64,000 nt of DNA from positions 62,001-126,000 of the IMG/VR virus record IMGVR_UViG_3300027816_004420, one strand, 5' to 3'. Positions within the stretch are counted from its first letter, which is position 1. The number at the start of each line of letters is the position of its first letter. The DNA comes from a virus. This document shows, one piece after another, positions 35,801 to 44,451 of this stretch. Under the pieces are notes generated by a model, which saw only the letters and a program-made list of their open reading frames with translations, ran no database searches and was not told the origin of the DNA. The position numbers and the translations under genes are program-made.

Positions 35801-37937
35801 ACTGAACATAAGGGCTTGCTAATAATTTTTCATAATATTGAATTGAATCTGAGAATCTTGAGAGTAATCCACTTTGACTTGATGTTAATGATTGGTCTTG
35901 AGATATATCTTTTGGTTTACACTCGCAACCTTGGCAGTCTGGATATGTTAATACCGGTAGGGATATAACTTTTATTTTCTGACCTCGGAAAATTTGGTAT
36001 ATTTTATTTATAGCAAAAATAGATAATCCATATTTTATTGAAATTGCTAAGTTTTTCCCTGCAATTGCTAAAGTATCTTTTGCTTCTGTAGTTTTTTGAC
36101 CTGCCAAAAATTTTAAAGCAGCACCAGCAATAGATGCAACTCCAGTTCCAACCAAGTTTGCACCAGCCGCAGTTAACTTACCAGCTTCAATATAAAGTTT
36201 AATACCTTTAATAACACCTTTTCCGAAAAGGTATAAATGATATCCAACTAAAGCCGCAAATAAACCAATAAGGATATTTTTCAAACCCAACAAAAGATTT
36301 AAAAAGAAGACTATAAAATGGAGTGCAATTAAAAGTGGGATTGAAACAATCTGAAGGAGTTGAAGTAAAAGTGAGACAATAAAAAATAAAAAGTCAAAGT
36401 TTTTGAACCCTTCGTTTACCGGAAATTTATTCACTGTGTCAGAACATGAATCATCATCAATTTCTTTGATTCCTATAAACCTTCCTCTACCCCCATCTTT
36501 ATATTGGTCTATCAAACCTGAAACTGTATAAACTCTATTATATTCGAATTGATAAAATGTGTCTTCACAGTTTATCATCTCATTAAGTTTTGTTGTTGCG
36601 TCCTGAACAGAAAACCCGTTAGTATAACCTGACCAATCTAGCCCAAAATAATAAGAACTTTTTAGTTGATTTCTTTGTTGTAAAGGAGGGTTAACATTAG
36701 GATTGTTTGGGTCAACCGCAGTGCTACTCCAACCATACTCTCTAACGTTTGGAACTAAAAAATACGGTCTTTTGACAGATTCACTTAGACTATTTGATTG
36801 TTGCCATTTAATTTTAAATCTATATTTTCCCTTAGTGGGAATTCCAATCGTTGGGTCGTTTGATAGAATTTTTTCACCAAACTCGTTTGTGACTAAATAA
36901 TCCAAATTCATTGGGAGTTCTACCAACCATACCCCATTTTCGTCTATTAAATTTCCACTTTGTTCCAATCTGTATTCTTCAAGAATTGGATTGCCGCTCA
37001 AGTCAGTATTAATTGTTTGTCTTACTGCAAGTATTTGACCAGGTCCTGCAACAAGTGAACATAGGTTACCGAAATTATCTCTCGGTTTACCACCCCTTAT
37101 TGTTATAGAACCTAATTTCAAATCGGGTCTTAACCTAAACTTGTCAGGTGTGGAATAAACCGAACCCATGAAAACAGAAGTAGGCTGTATGTCAATGTTT
37201 GCATCATCCCTCAAATCAAAATCAAGTCGGTTGATTGCTATTTGACAAACATCAGGGTCACCCCATAAAGGACTAACTTCAATTGTTCTATTCAAATTTA
37301 CAATTTGAGGAAGAGAATTCAAATCAGTTGAGCTTCTAAATCTATTTCCCGCCACTTGTGATTCCGTTGCCCTTCCAATTCTAATTAAATCTTGTGGTGT
37401 CAATGAGAATTCACCCATGTCCGACAAATCAACGTCCATCACAAATTGTTGATTACCAACCGGAACTCCCATTATCATGTAGTCCCCACTTTCGTTTGTT
37501 TTTGCGGTAAATTTGTAATACCTATCGTATAACTCAACAACCGTAGACGCGGTCAATGCATCAAGCCTACTTGGTAAAGTTCCTGTAGGATTGTGTCCGC
37601 TATGTGACCTTTCGTAAGGTAGGAGATTGTATCGATATCCATCTTCATTTTTGTCTTCAGGAGACTTATAAGGATATATACTTGAAATGATAGGGTTCGA
37701 TTGGTCTACCTCAGTGATAGGAACAAAAACCGAGACCCTTGCGTTGGGTAATCCAAATCCGTTATTAGCAGTAACTCTTCCTACAACCACACCGTAATCA
37801 GCACAAGCTCTTATATAAACATCCGTTTGTTGTATTGTCAAAGACAGAATTTCTAAAAATTCAAAGTCTTGGTCGAGTTGAACATTAATTGTTTTGTTTA
37901 CACCTAATTCGGTTCTTATTCTATAGGATTGACCCAT
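32883..37937 (-). CDS. Giant baseplate-region protein with hydrophobic segment (1684 aa)
   Basis: 1684 aa from MGQSYRIRTELGVNKTINVQ. The ATG at 37937 is preferred over a TTG one codon upstream. Residues about 45-165 resemble a carboxypeptidase-regulatory-like beta fold (GVVVGRVTANNGFGLPNARV, then TNESGDYMIMGVPVGNQQFV). Residues about 511-575 are strongly hydrophobic, with enough length for two or three transmembrane helices (FLFFIVSLLLQLLQIVSIPL and following). An Ala/Gly helix region and a CQGCECKP Cys cluster (about 665) follow. It directly follows gp6, the gene 7 position in T4. Membrane-type helices in a virion protein are unusual and may be a membrane-contact or pore element (inference). 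Confidence 0.65.
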   Translation of the reverse strand: MGQSYRIRTELGVNKTINVQLDQDFEFLEILSLTIQQTDVYIRACADYGVVVGRVTANNGFGLPNARVSVFVPITEVDQSNPIISSIYPYKSPEDKNEDGYRYNLLPYERSHSGHNPTGTLPSRLDALTASTVVELYDRYYKFTAKTNESGDYMIMGVPVGNQQFVMDVDLSDMGEFSLTPQDLIRIGRATESQVAGNRFRSSTDLNSLPQIVNLNRTIEVSPLWGDPDVCQIAINRLDFDLRDDANIDIQPTSVFMGSVYSTPDKFRLRPDLKLGSITIRGGKPRDNFGNLCSLVAGPGQILAVRQTINTDLSGNPILEEYRLEQSGNLIDENGVWLVELPMNLDYLVTNEFGEKILSNDPTIGIPTKGKYRFKIKWQQSNSLSESVKRPYFLVPNVREYGWSSTAVDPNNPNVNPPLQQRNQLKSSYYFGLDWSGYTNGFSVQDATTKLNEMINCEDTFYQFEYNRVYTVSGLIDQYKDGGRGRFIGIKEIDDDSCSDTVNKFPVNEGFKNFDFLFFIVSLLLQLLQIVSIPLLIALHFIVFFLNLLLGLKNILIGLFAALVGYHLYLFGKGVIKGIKLYIEAGKLTAAGANLVGTGVASIAGAALKFLAGQKTTEAKDTLAIAGKNLAISIKYGLSIFAINKIYQIFRGQKIKVISLPVLTYPDCQGCECKPKDISQDQSLTSSQSGLLSRFSDSIQYYEKLLASPYVQSFDEDSRDAVALAFASAAGGNDGDPFSRNSYKVMDSGDDGSIFIDGCPVDFFAYSNYLPLGERVNIFNTRKKYFDGVNRIKVTFNSPNNLVNHLDNTLTIFLSDKLETGTLLSFVNPLDTTDVNFNFTGNTPQTSGIYGQALNPGPSTYNVGYCDPNNPYSNLTTTYQLNRGSEITGYTYPADIEYYQVITALTINQAINLFGGAPDESLPQIVNSGTVIIGNNQKHIKILGICINTGWLNGYYTNEIPYSQIFQDYGNQYITILQRGVDPYSPTYVNKYGLGVLFGFNDPDALTLTAETRLNIPIQKLNSNIMSVQPFTQNGQSEIFYPSHFFRGGINNTTEIGKQWSAFTTFNVGYYSSLDRTTNPSGSLDFSNGVVSSPYNGAYSSIVTTPSQRVGKYNTAEDISGAAFFYVQESGRRPKDVEITYYTNVFLPSFTGNPMNISTNTLNVMRTDRLPSSDNLDGGTWTLNPALLQQNIGFAIYQISAYGEGAISVDAYSTGADITTADIVGQYSYTNVIDTLNLCSQIVSLKCYEGNGTTFKVNTGCTETDAVVSGCYQFLRRPLLDIGKDIRNFNEWAYRFRFNYGLCRGVLSQSFTNNWINGSLFMFPIQIDVFFDLNNKPLAPKYPSRLTYFDSDTNNFYFRSSPFLSGSTSSRFIGSPANTLGPQYSINSRNLLFPTTIINLGMKDSFYQEIIMEASAKAYVMSNLNPTSYSDTSDIVNLFVLSRITSATFLQQMLGLRDNSINSLFTRSSTVGIIQPKNRVDADLVQMMSINSEIGIVPFSTEFYPFDANDPNNAVVVLQTAGNNVMGIFFSSSTADLQIKDYISPGVINFRPASNANALTYPFGIKSQRVPFYQWGLEGGNSIFGTEKNNWKTNISDGIISYEYQSLSRRFTNAPSYFSGSYNNVSDIYQRGYIFAVNQNQQYSATAGTWTNNFMIGAPNQFYFGLVAGASALDKFKTKYSADE

Positions 37938-37951
37938 CAACTAGTTTTTCA

Positions 37952-37958
37952 ATAAATA
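37952..37958 (-). promoter_or_regulatory. TATTTAT box, putative promoter of the 1684-aa gene
   Basis: Minus strand AAACTATTTATTGAAAAAC, 14 nt before the ATG, in a 94-bp gap after gp6. A small hairpin (CACTTA/TAAGTG, 37994-38009) lies just upstream but has no U-tract, so I do not call it a terminator. Confidence 0.45.
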
Positions 37959-38031
37959 GTTTAACTGTAATTTTCAAAGACGAAATCACACACCACTTAA
38001 AAATAAGTGAATTGATTACGAAATAAACTAA

Positions 38032-39870
38032 TTAAGAAAAGGTTACAGATTGGAAATTCTTAACTAAGATTTTGATATCTTTTGTTGGGTATCTAACTTG
38101 GTAAACCTGTGAGGGTTGTGCAAAGATTGTATTGTCTACAGGTTGTATCTGTTTTGTTTCTGGGTCTGAATATTCCATTGACGTTTCGGCTGAAGAATAT
38201 TGACCACCTACTTTATTAAAAACTTTTACGTCAGCAACTGTCAGAACTCCGTTTTGGTTTTGAACAATACTTTCGAGTTCAGATAAATTTACATTCTGAC
38301 CCATTTCTCTTCCGAGTGGGTCCATGTATGCAGAGATTCTATCCACTACAGCGGTAATAACTTGTCCTGAATTTTGTGCGGAGTCGAGAACAATTGAAAT
38401 TTCAAAAGAAAGGTCAATTACTTCTGCAGTCAAAATCGAAATATAGTCGTTCATCATTCTGTAATTAGAAAGATAAGTTGCAACATTTTGTCTCAACGTG
38501 TTTGAGACAATACTTGTTAGTTTTCCTGAGGTGTCATATGATAATAATTGGATGAGAATCTTATTATCATTTTCGGTAATTGAAACTTTGGCAGGTGCAC
38601 CATATTGTGATGGCATTGTTCTTATCAATGATTCATAATCTTGAACCGTAACAGCTCTTTTTTGTGCCGAAAAGTTGAATGAAACATAGTTTCTAACCTC
38701 TTCTACTGTTGGAACTCCAGCACCTCCAACAGCTGCTGTTACGTTATTACATCTCAATGAGTTAACCACTGACGAATTAGTCGATTCTGATGGTCCGTTA
38801 ACATAAAACGAAACCGTTCCGATTTGATTGATTACATTTGTTCCCAAGTTTGTTGCCAATCCACCACCGATTCTATATTGAATAAACAGTGTCGAATTAG
38901 GGACTAAAGCCGCACCCAAAGACATATTATTAGAGTATCTTTGTATTTCAGCAGTCAAACCTAAAGTTGTAAATTCATCTAATGCATCTTGTGCGGTATT
39001 TGTTCCGCCTCCGAAAGTTAATTTTTTGAATCCTTCGGCTGTGTATTCTGAAATAAACCTATTCTGAGTTTGAATATATCTTCCTACTTTTATACCAGGC
39101 TGGTCTGAAACTTTGGTCGGGTCTTCAACAAAGATTCTGTCTTCGGCCAATGAGTCAACTTCATACCACCTATTCTGTGCCCCCAAGAATTCAGCAACTG
39201 AAGGGATGTTAGTATATTCAGTTCCATTTTTCAACAATACACTTGTGATACCTAGAACATTTTTTTCAGGTAGGAATAACTCTAAGAATGGTCTTACATC
39301 ATTCGGGGTAATAACCCTTTTGAAAACCTTTGTAATACCATTTACGACAAGTTCTCTCTTGGTAATTGTATAATTTATCAAGACATTGTTTGCGTTGAAA
39401 TTTGGTATCTTCAATCTGTTTGGAAAACCTTGAGAGTTGTATGGTGATGCAAAATCAATATCATTAATATTTTCAAAAACAATCCCACCACCGGTAAACT
39501 GTGAACCTCTCGTTAAAACTCCGAGGTATCTTTCATCTTCTTTGTCTCCAAAGGCTGGAACGGTAATTGAAAAGTCAACAAGTGCAACTGAAGGTCTTTG
39601 ACCAGGAACCTTTAATCCATAAGTTCTTGCTATGTTATAAACAGATGACCTTTGTTGTGCGTATTGTAATACTGTTTCTTGAATACTTCTATCGATATTG
39701 TAATGTAAATTGTCGGCAATCGCGGCATTCATGTCTAAGAACACTGAAAAAACAGATGCATCATTAAAGTCCTGAATTAATTCAGGGTAGAATGTTCTGA
39801 CGTAATTAAGAAGCTCGGTTCTTATTGCTTGATAATCTCTTGTAGTATATGATATTTTTCTGTTCGCCAT
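38032..39870 (-). CDS. 6: Baseplate wedge protein gp6-like (baseplate J family)
   Basis: 612 aa. The N-terminus reads ISYTTRDYQAIRTELLNYVR, then FNDASVFSVFLDMNAAIADNL and NIDRSIQETVLQYAQQRSSV. This is the typical start of T4 gp6/baseplate J-like proteins, and the central VTVQDYESLIRTMPSQYGAPAKV matches the family's conserved helix. T4 gp6 is 660 aa, so the length fits. In T4, gp6 dimers form the ring of wedges around the hub and move on contraction. It follows gp25 by 5 nt, the same neighbour relation as in many contractile phages. Confidence in the family is high. Confidence 0.9.
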   Translation of the reverse strand: MANRKISYTTRDYQAIRTELLNYVRTFYPELIQDFNDASVFSVFLDMNAAIADNLHYNIDRSIQETVLQYAQQRSSVYNIARTYGLKVPGQRPSVALVDFSITVPAFGDKEDERYLGVLTRGSQFTGGGIVFENINDIDFASPYNSQGFPNRLKIPNFNANNVLINYTITKRELVVNGITKVFKRVITPNDVRPFLELFLPEKNVLGITSVLLKNGTEYTNIPSVAEFLGAQNRWYEVDSLAEDRIFVEDPTKVSDQPGIKVGRYIQTQNRFISEYTAEGFKKLTFGGGTNTAQDALDEFTTLGLTAEIQRYSNNMSLGAALVPNSTLFIQYRIGGGLATNLGTNVINQIGTVSFYVNGPSESTNSSVVNSLRCNNVTAAVGGAGVPTVEEVRNYVSFNFSAQKRAVTVQDYESLIRTMPSQYGAPAKVSITENDNKILIQLLSYDTSGKLTSIVSNTLRQNVATYLSNYRMMNDYISILTAEVIDLSFEISIVLDSAQNSGQVITAVVDRISAYMDPLGREMGQNVNLSELESIVQNQNGVLTVADVKVFNKVGGQYSSAETSMEYSDPETKQIQPVDNTIFAQPSQVYQVRYPTKDIKILVKNFQSVTFS

Positions 39871-39875
39871 CTATT

Positions 39876-40346
39876 TTAAATATTGACAATTATAAAATCA
39901 CTTTGACCAAACGCATTCCTTTCGGTTGAATAGTCAATTCTTAATTTTGCGGTATATTCAGAAGTCCCTTTACCCGGGAAACGATATATTGATATATCAC
40001 CAGGACCTGCGATGTTTGGAGTATTGGCTGAATCGATTTCCTCTTGGATATCAGCAGGTTCTATTGTTATATTATTCAAAAGTAACTCTGGCATAAATTG
40101 GGAAACCGCATCTCTGATATCTGATTCGATTGCTGCAAATGTCAACCCATCGAAAGGTTCAAATATAAATTCATAAAGTCTCGTTCCGAATTCTGGTAGA
40201 AAATATCTCGAACCCTTTCTTGTAAGAATTAAATGTAGAAGGTCAGCTTTGATTTCCTGAGCCTCAAATTCAGTAAGTGCTAAGTAGTCTCCTTTCCTCG
40301 AATCCCTAAAGGGGAAATTTATACCATATGTAATTCCATCTGCCAT
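39876..40346 (-). CDS. 25: Baseplate wedge protein gp25-like
   Basis: 156 aa. EFEAQEIKADLLHLILTRKG, then RYFLPEFGTRLYEFIFEPFD and ESDIRDAVSQFMPELLLNNI are the conserved segments of the GpW/gp25 family, including the PEFGT(R/D)L core. T4 gp25 is 132 aa. It forms the wedge core with gp6 and gp53 and contacts the sheath in contractile systems. The ATG follows a TATTTAT box by 5 nt, so structural transcription may restart here after the nucleotide-metabolism genes. Confidence 0.92.
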   Translation of the reverse strand: MADGITYGINFPFRDSRKGDYLALTEFEAQEIKADLLHLILTRKGSRYFLPEFGTRLYEFIFEPFDGLTFAAIESDIRDAVSQFMPELLLNNITIEPADIQEEIDSANTPNIAGPGDISIYRFPGKGTSEYTAKLRIDYSTERNAFGQSDFIIVNI

Positions 40347-40351
40347 ATTGT

Positions 40352-40358
40352 ATAAATA
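40352..40358 (-). promoter_or_regulatory. TATTTAT box, putative promoter of the gp25-gp6 unit
   Basis: Minus strand: A7, 11 nt, TATTTATA, 5 nt to the ATG at 40346. It lies in the 20-bp gap between the DUF5522 gene and gp25, at a functional boundary between replication and baseplate genes. Confidence 0.5.
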
Positions 40359-40366
40359 TAGTTGGA

Positions 40367-40555
40367 TTATTTTTTTAATATAGTATTTCCTCTTTCAGCT
40401 CTCGGTTCGAATGGACAATGTCTACAATTATTTCCACAACAATATCCTCTGTTAGTGTGATAATTCTCTGTGAACACTATTCTACCGTTCTCTTCGTAGA
40501 AATAAGAAGGGTCAAGTTTTTTAGGCTCGACCCTTTTATCTTCATTATTTTTCAT
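40367..40555 (-). CDS. DUF5522-type small Cys-rich protein (62 aa)
   Basis: 62 aa, basic N-terminus, then LDPSYFYEENGRIVFTENYH and RGYCCGNNCRHCPFEP. The FTE-x-YH-x-RGYCC-x2-C-x-HCP(F/Y) pattern is the DUF5522 signature seen in many Bacteroidota chromosomes. The four Cys and His suggest metal binding. The biochemical role is unknown. It begins 3 nt after the stop of the ribonucleotide reductase gene, so the two are probably co-translated. It could be a cobalamin/metal or redox helper, but that is a guess. It is a good marker for acquisition from a Bacteroidota host. Confidence 0.8.
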   Translation of the reverse strand: MKNNEDKRVEPKKLDPSYFYEENGRIVFTENYHTNRGYCCGNNCRHCPFEPRAERGNTILKK

Positions 40556-40558
40556 AGG

Positions 40559-42421
40559 TTATACCAATGTAATCTCACAAGCTCCTCCAGCACATGCTAG
40601 TTCTCCACTTAAATCAGTATCATCATCATTTTCAACAATTTTTGACAAATCAACATCTTTTAGCGTTTGTAATAGCTCTTCGTATTTTTCTTTTGTGCAA
40701 TCTTCAAAAGGTGCTTGAATATATGTTCCACCATTGTAAGGTAAAACTGAAAGTCCATTATAATGTTCCTTATTTTCCCACATCCATTCACCAACTGCCG
40801 GCCATTCATGTTCACGAATAGAAACTGTTGCAGATACGTTATGTGCATTTGAACCATTTCTATGACCTGGTTTAATCCATTCTTGTTGAACCTTTTTAAC
40901 TCTTTCTAAGAGTTGAATGGGTGATTCATTTCTTAAGATAGACCCTTCAGGTGCCTTTTGTGGTATACTAATAACTGCAGTGTCATGTGGTCTGAAATAT
41001 TCATCTTCAACAAGTTCAGGATGATTATTCTTTAGGTGTGTGTATATTGCTTCGTTTTTACCAACTCTAACTCTTCTGATATAGTAATCGTTATGCCATG
41101 CGTGAATACCTGATGAAGTTCCAAGTGTTAGTGAGGTAGTTCCTGCCGGTTTTACTGTTGTGGTTCTAGCCGACTTATTAATACCAATTAGGGATGTTAC
41201 TCTTTCATTTTCTTCTTTTACCACTTTAGCCGCTGATTTCATGTTGAGACCCATAACCGCTCCTGAGCCAATTCCTGTCATTGAGATACCAATAAGGGCA
41301 TCTTTTTCTGTAGTTCTTTGCCAAATTGGTCTTAGATAATGGAAATCAGTATATCCTGCCTGAAGAGTGCCAATGAAAGAAGCAGCCTTAACTCTATCTT
41401 CGTAATCTTCTTGAGATACGACATTTGAAACGTTCACTTCAGTCAAGTTACAGAATTGGAAAGGACGAAGTGCAATTTCACAACATGGGTTAGTTCCCCA
41501 ATCTTTGTCATTACTTAAGTAGATACCAGGTTCGCCAGCACCACTTGCTTCGATTCTTTTCCAAAGGTCCATAAAATAGTCCTTTGTAATTTTGTGTCTC
41601 ATCAATACTGCTGAGTTATTAGCTCTTCCTCTTTGTGGATTTTGTTCCCACCAAGCACCACTTTTACAACCAATCATATCTTCATCAGTTGCTGAGAATA
41701 AACAAATCAAAGCCGCTCTTCTGATACCACCAGCTAACACTGCGTCCGCAATGTGACATACCATGTCATGAACTTCGATTGGAGTTAATTTTTCTCCATC
41801 TTCTTTCGCTTCTAAAATACCTTCTAATTTGATTAGACATTCTTTCAGTGGTTGAGGACCAGGAGCCTTACCACCCGATGTTACAAGTCTAGCACCTTTT
41901 GGTCTGATATCACTATAATCAAACTCGATATGAGAACCACCAAAGAAGTATGACTTGACTAATACTTTAACAGCATCAGCCCATCCCTCGATAGAGTCTG
42001 CAACTAACCATCTTCTACCTCTCTCTTTATTTGGTTTTCTAACCTCAGGTAACAACTCAACATGGTGTTTTTGAACTGAGTATCCAACACCTGTTCCACC
42101 TAAGAGTAAGAACATGATTTCAGAAAATACTCTCCAATCATCAATCGGTGCAAATGCACAGTTGTAAATTCTGTTTGGAGAAATTTCAATGGGTTTACCT
42201 GCAAATTGCATTGACCTCATTGAAGGAAGAACTTGTTTTCTATAAACGTATTTATAGTTCTCTCTGATTTCTTCTTCTAGTTTGGGATACTTTTTGATAT
42301 GCATCTCCATGTTTCTTGTGACTAATTCTTGCCACGTTTCTCTTCTCTTAAGTTCGGGAATATACTTAGCATACTTCATGTATACTGTAATCTCCGATAA
42401 AATCCTGTTCGAAATGTCCAT
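40559..42421 (-). CDS. nrdJ: Class II (B12-dependent) monomeric ribonucleoside triphosphate reductase
   Basis: 620 aa. All five cysteines of the Lactobacillus leichmannii-type RTPR can be placed: C88 and C324 (CNLTEVN) as the active-site redox pair, C313 in NPCCEIAL as the thiyl-radical Cys with N311 and E315, and C610/C615 (C-x4-C, near the C-terminal end) as the shuttle pair. The spacings 313-324 and 610-615 equal those known in that family. FLLLGGTGVGYSVQKHHVEL and PAGTTSLTLGTSSGIH are further conserved blocks. The enzyme makes dNTPs without oxygen or a second subunit but needs adenosylcobalamin, so the host must supply B12. It is shorter than RTPR (739 aa). It lies between helicase and baseplate genes. 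Confidence 0.93.
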   Translation of the reverse strand: MDISNRILSEITVYMKYAKYIPELKRRETWQELVTRNMEMHIKKYPKLEEEIRENYKYVYRKQVLPSMRSMQFAGKPIEISPNRIYNCAFAPIDDWRVFSEIMFLLLGGTGVGYSVQKHHVELLPEVRKPNKERGRRWLVADSIEGWADAVKVLVKSYFFGGSHIEFDYSDIRPKGARLVTSGGKAPGPQPLKECLIKLEGILEAKEDGEKLTPIEVHDMVCHIADAVLAGGIRRAALICLFSATDEDMIGCKSGAWWEQNPQRGRANNSAVLMRHKITKDYFMDLWKRIEASGAGEPGIYLSNDKDWGTNPCCEIALRPFQFCNLTEVNVSNVVSQEDYEDRVKAASFIGTLQAGYTDFHYLRPIWQRTTEKDALIGISMTGIGSGAVMGLNMKSAAKVVKEENERVTSLIGINKSARTTTVKPAGTTSLTLGTSSGIHAWHNDYYIRRVRVGKNEAIYTHLKNNHPELVEDEYFRPHDTAVISIPQKAPEGSILRNESPIQLLERVKKVQQEWIKPGHRNGSNAHNVSATVSIREHEWPAVGEWMWENKEHYNGLSVLPYNGGTYIQAPFEDCTKEKYEELLQTLKDVDLSKIVENDDDTDLSGELACAGGACEITLV

Positions 42422-42474
42422 TTTTTGTAGTTTTTGTTGTGTAAGTTTTTATCAAAAAATCGTCGATTTTTATG

Positions 42475-42481
42475 ATAAATA
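42475..42481 (-). promoter_or_regulatory. TATTTAT box in the nrdJ leader
   Basis: CATATTTATC on the minus strand, 53 nt before the nrdJ ATG, the longest distance of any box. It sits directly after a hairpin (GGTCG/CGACC, about 42484-42502) that has no U-tract. A second perfect palindrome (AAAAATCG/CGATTTTT, about 42455-42471) lies inside the presumed leader. Confidence 0.35.
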
Positions 42482-42555
42482 TGCGGTCGAACACTTTCCG
42501 ACCACAAAATTAATTAAAAAAAAATAAGTTTTTTTGTTATAAAGTAGATATTTAA

Positions 42556-43935
42556 TTATGGATTTTTTTGTTGCTCTCTTTCTTTTCTTTTCTCGAGAAG
42601 CTCCTTAACTCTATCTCTTTTTCTTTCTTCTTGTTGTTCTTCAAAACCTAAGAAGGTTACAGATGATTCCGTATCTATTTCAAGTAATTCGTTGTTGAAT
42701 TTACAGTTTTCGAATACAACACCATCTTTACCTAAACGAGACTTAGTAATTGCAATAGTTGCTAAGTTCATTTCTTTTTGTTGTAGTGTTTTTGCCACGG
42801 TTATGATGACGTGACCGACTTGGGCTTTCTTAATTGAACCTCCCATTTGGTCAGTAGTAACAACCTCAGATGAGATTGAACTTCTATTACCTTGGGTTGC
42901 TGTCCAACCAGCTATGTCAAGTTCATGACACATGGCTTCGAATGCTCTCATAATTGAACCTTCGGCTTTCCATTCGTCTTTAGCACTTGATTCTGGTAGA
43001 ACACAATCAATATAGTCCATTACTATCATATCAATCCTTGTTCCATCCGCTATCATTTTTCTGACCTGATTCTTTATTTGATTCATGGTCATTGTATCTG
43101 AAGCTAATTTCTTAAGAACTAATTTGTTTTGCATCGTTTCCTTAATCTCAGTAATTTTTTCCATAACTTTTTCTTTATGGAAAACCAAGTTATCGGGTTC
43201 TATGCCAGTCCAAATGGTAAAATGTTTTCTTTGGATAATTTTTGGGTTGTCCTCAAAAAATATTTGAAGAACGTTATATCCCATATTGAAAGCTGTATTA
43301 GAAATTTTTGTGAGGACGGTTGTCTTACCAACACCTGTTGGTGCCAAGATAACACCAATCTCACCTTTCGCTAAACCACCTTTGAGTAGTTTGTCAATTC
43401 CTGCAATACCCATTGGAATTGGGTGTCTATAATCTTCAACAAGAACATTTTCCAAATCGTTGAATACGTCTGATTGTCCTTTCTCGATTTCACCAACTTG
43501 AAGAGCCTCTCTAACAAGACCTTCGACTTTATCGTAGGATTCGAAATCACCCTCAGTGATTATCTTTTGTGCCTTGTCCATTGCTTTCTGTAACTCTTGT
43601 TGTTTACAGAATTTCAATGCCTTCTCTTGAACGAACTGAGTTCCTTCTAATGGTGCATCTTTTACTTGATTGAGAGTATCTAAAACAATTTTAGCTACAA
43701 GTTCTTGACTAACCTCGGACTTTATAATTTGTTCTAAAGTTTCGAAGTTTGGTGTTGATTCATATTTTACATAATACTCTTTAATCATTTGAATAATGAT
43801 TTTAAAGTATTTGTTATCGAAATATGAACTCTCAATAACATCCAAGATTGAACTTGAAAAGTCCTTATCAAGGATTATTTGATTTATTAATTGTATCTGA
43901 AATGTATTACCTAAGTAGTCAAAATTCTTATTCAT
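42556..43935 (-). CDS. 41: Replicative DNA helicase, gp41/DnaB-like
   Basis: 459 aa. An N-terminal helical domain (1-150) precedes a RecA-type motor. Walker A is APTGVGKTT at 198-206, Walker B is IDMIVMDYIDCV at 301-312, and GNRSSISSEVVTTDQMGGS matches the DnaB-family motif around the arginine finger/DNA loop. T4 gp41 is 475 aa. It unwinds the fork 5'-3' as a hexamer and loads primase. No separate primase is seen in the window. It is encoded with ssb, uvsX and exonuclease. The C-terminal end is highly charged (QQEERKRDRVKELLEKRKER). Confidence 0.88.
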   Translation of the reverse strand: MNKNFDYLGNTFQIQLINQIILDKDFSSSILDVIESSYFDNKYFKIIIQMIKEYYVKYESTPNFETLEQIIKSEVSQELVAKIVLDTLNQVKDAPLEGTQFVQEKALKFCKQQELQKAMDKAQKIITEGDFESYDKVEGLVREALQVGEIEKGQSDVFNDLENVLVEDYRHPIPMGIAGIDKLLKGGLAKGEIGVILAPTGVGKTTVLTKISNTAFNMGYNVLQIFFEDNPKIIQRKHFTIWTGIEPDNLVFHKEKVMEKITEIKETMQNKLVLKKLASDTMTMNQIKNQVRKMIADGTRIDMIVMDYIDCVLPESSAKDEWKAEGSIMRAFEAMCHELDIAGWTATQGNRSSISSEVVTTDQMGGSIKKAQVGHVIITVAKTLQQKEMNLATIAITKSRLGKDGVVFENCKFNNELLEIDTESSVTFLGFEEQQEERKRDRVKELLEKRKEREQQKNP

Positions 43936-43974
43936 AAACTCTCTGTGATTCCCCCCTTATAATTTAAATAGTCC

Positions 43975-44424
43975 TTAGATAAGGTCAAATTCCAAATACT
44001 CGTGAGTTAATTTTTTTGCTGAAAAAATGTCAGTTAATTCTCTAAGTAATTCTTTCAAGAATGGTCTTACGTCAACTGTATAACGAACTTTTGGTGGATA
44101 AAGTTTTCCATCAATTCTTCTATGACAAATTGTCGTGTCGCCCAACTTGACATAAAGGTTGAAAAATTCAGGACCTTCTGTGAACGATGTTTCCATAATT
44201 GCTGGATTATCATTGATGGCGTCCTTGTTATCCATCATGTAAATCACAGTCTTCATTTTTAGATAATAATGGAGTTCCTCACTGAATGCCTTCATGAATC
44301 CATAAAGTTCCATAGAGTTCTTAGCTTTCGGGTTGTAACCACGAACATTAAAAAACCTCTGAACAACAATGTTTTCATTGAGGGTCAATAGAAATTCCAT
44401 TTTTGTGCTGTCTTGCTCTTTCAT
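43975..44424 (-). CDS. Unknown protein in replication block (149 aa)
   Basis: 149 aa, MKEQDSTKMEFLLTLNENIV onward; mixed alpha/beta, acidic C-terminus (YLEFDLI), no recognised motif. An internal Met at residue 9 is an alternative start. It lies 39 nt before the gp41-like helicase and 27 nt after the 2OG oxygenase gene, all in one direction. Position suggests a replication or recombination accessory factor (T4 has small mediator and loader proteins in comparable places), but no sequence evidence supports a specific one. Confidence 0.6.
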   Translation of the reverse strand: MKEQDSTKMEFLLTLNENIVVQRFFNVRGYNPKAKNSMELYGFMKAFSEELHYYLKMKTVIYMMDNKDAINDNPAIMETSFTEGPEFFNLYVKLGDTTICHRRIDGKLYPPKVRYTVDVRPFLKELLRELTDIFSAKKLTHEYLEFDLI

Positions 44425-44451
44425 GTTTGTTTAATTTTTGTTTGTATTTGC

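Noticed and set aside
37994-38009. Hairpin after gp6 as a terminator
   Set aside because: A 6-bp AT-rich stem without a U-tract on the minus strand is too weak.
42422-42555. Possible cobalamin riboswitch before the B12-dependent reductase
   Set aside because: The leader is only 134 nt, shared with the helicase gene end, and I see only small hairpins; no B12-box-like segment was recognised by eye.
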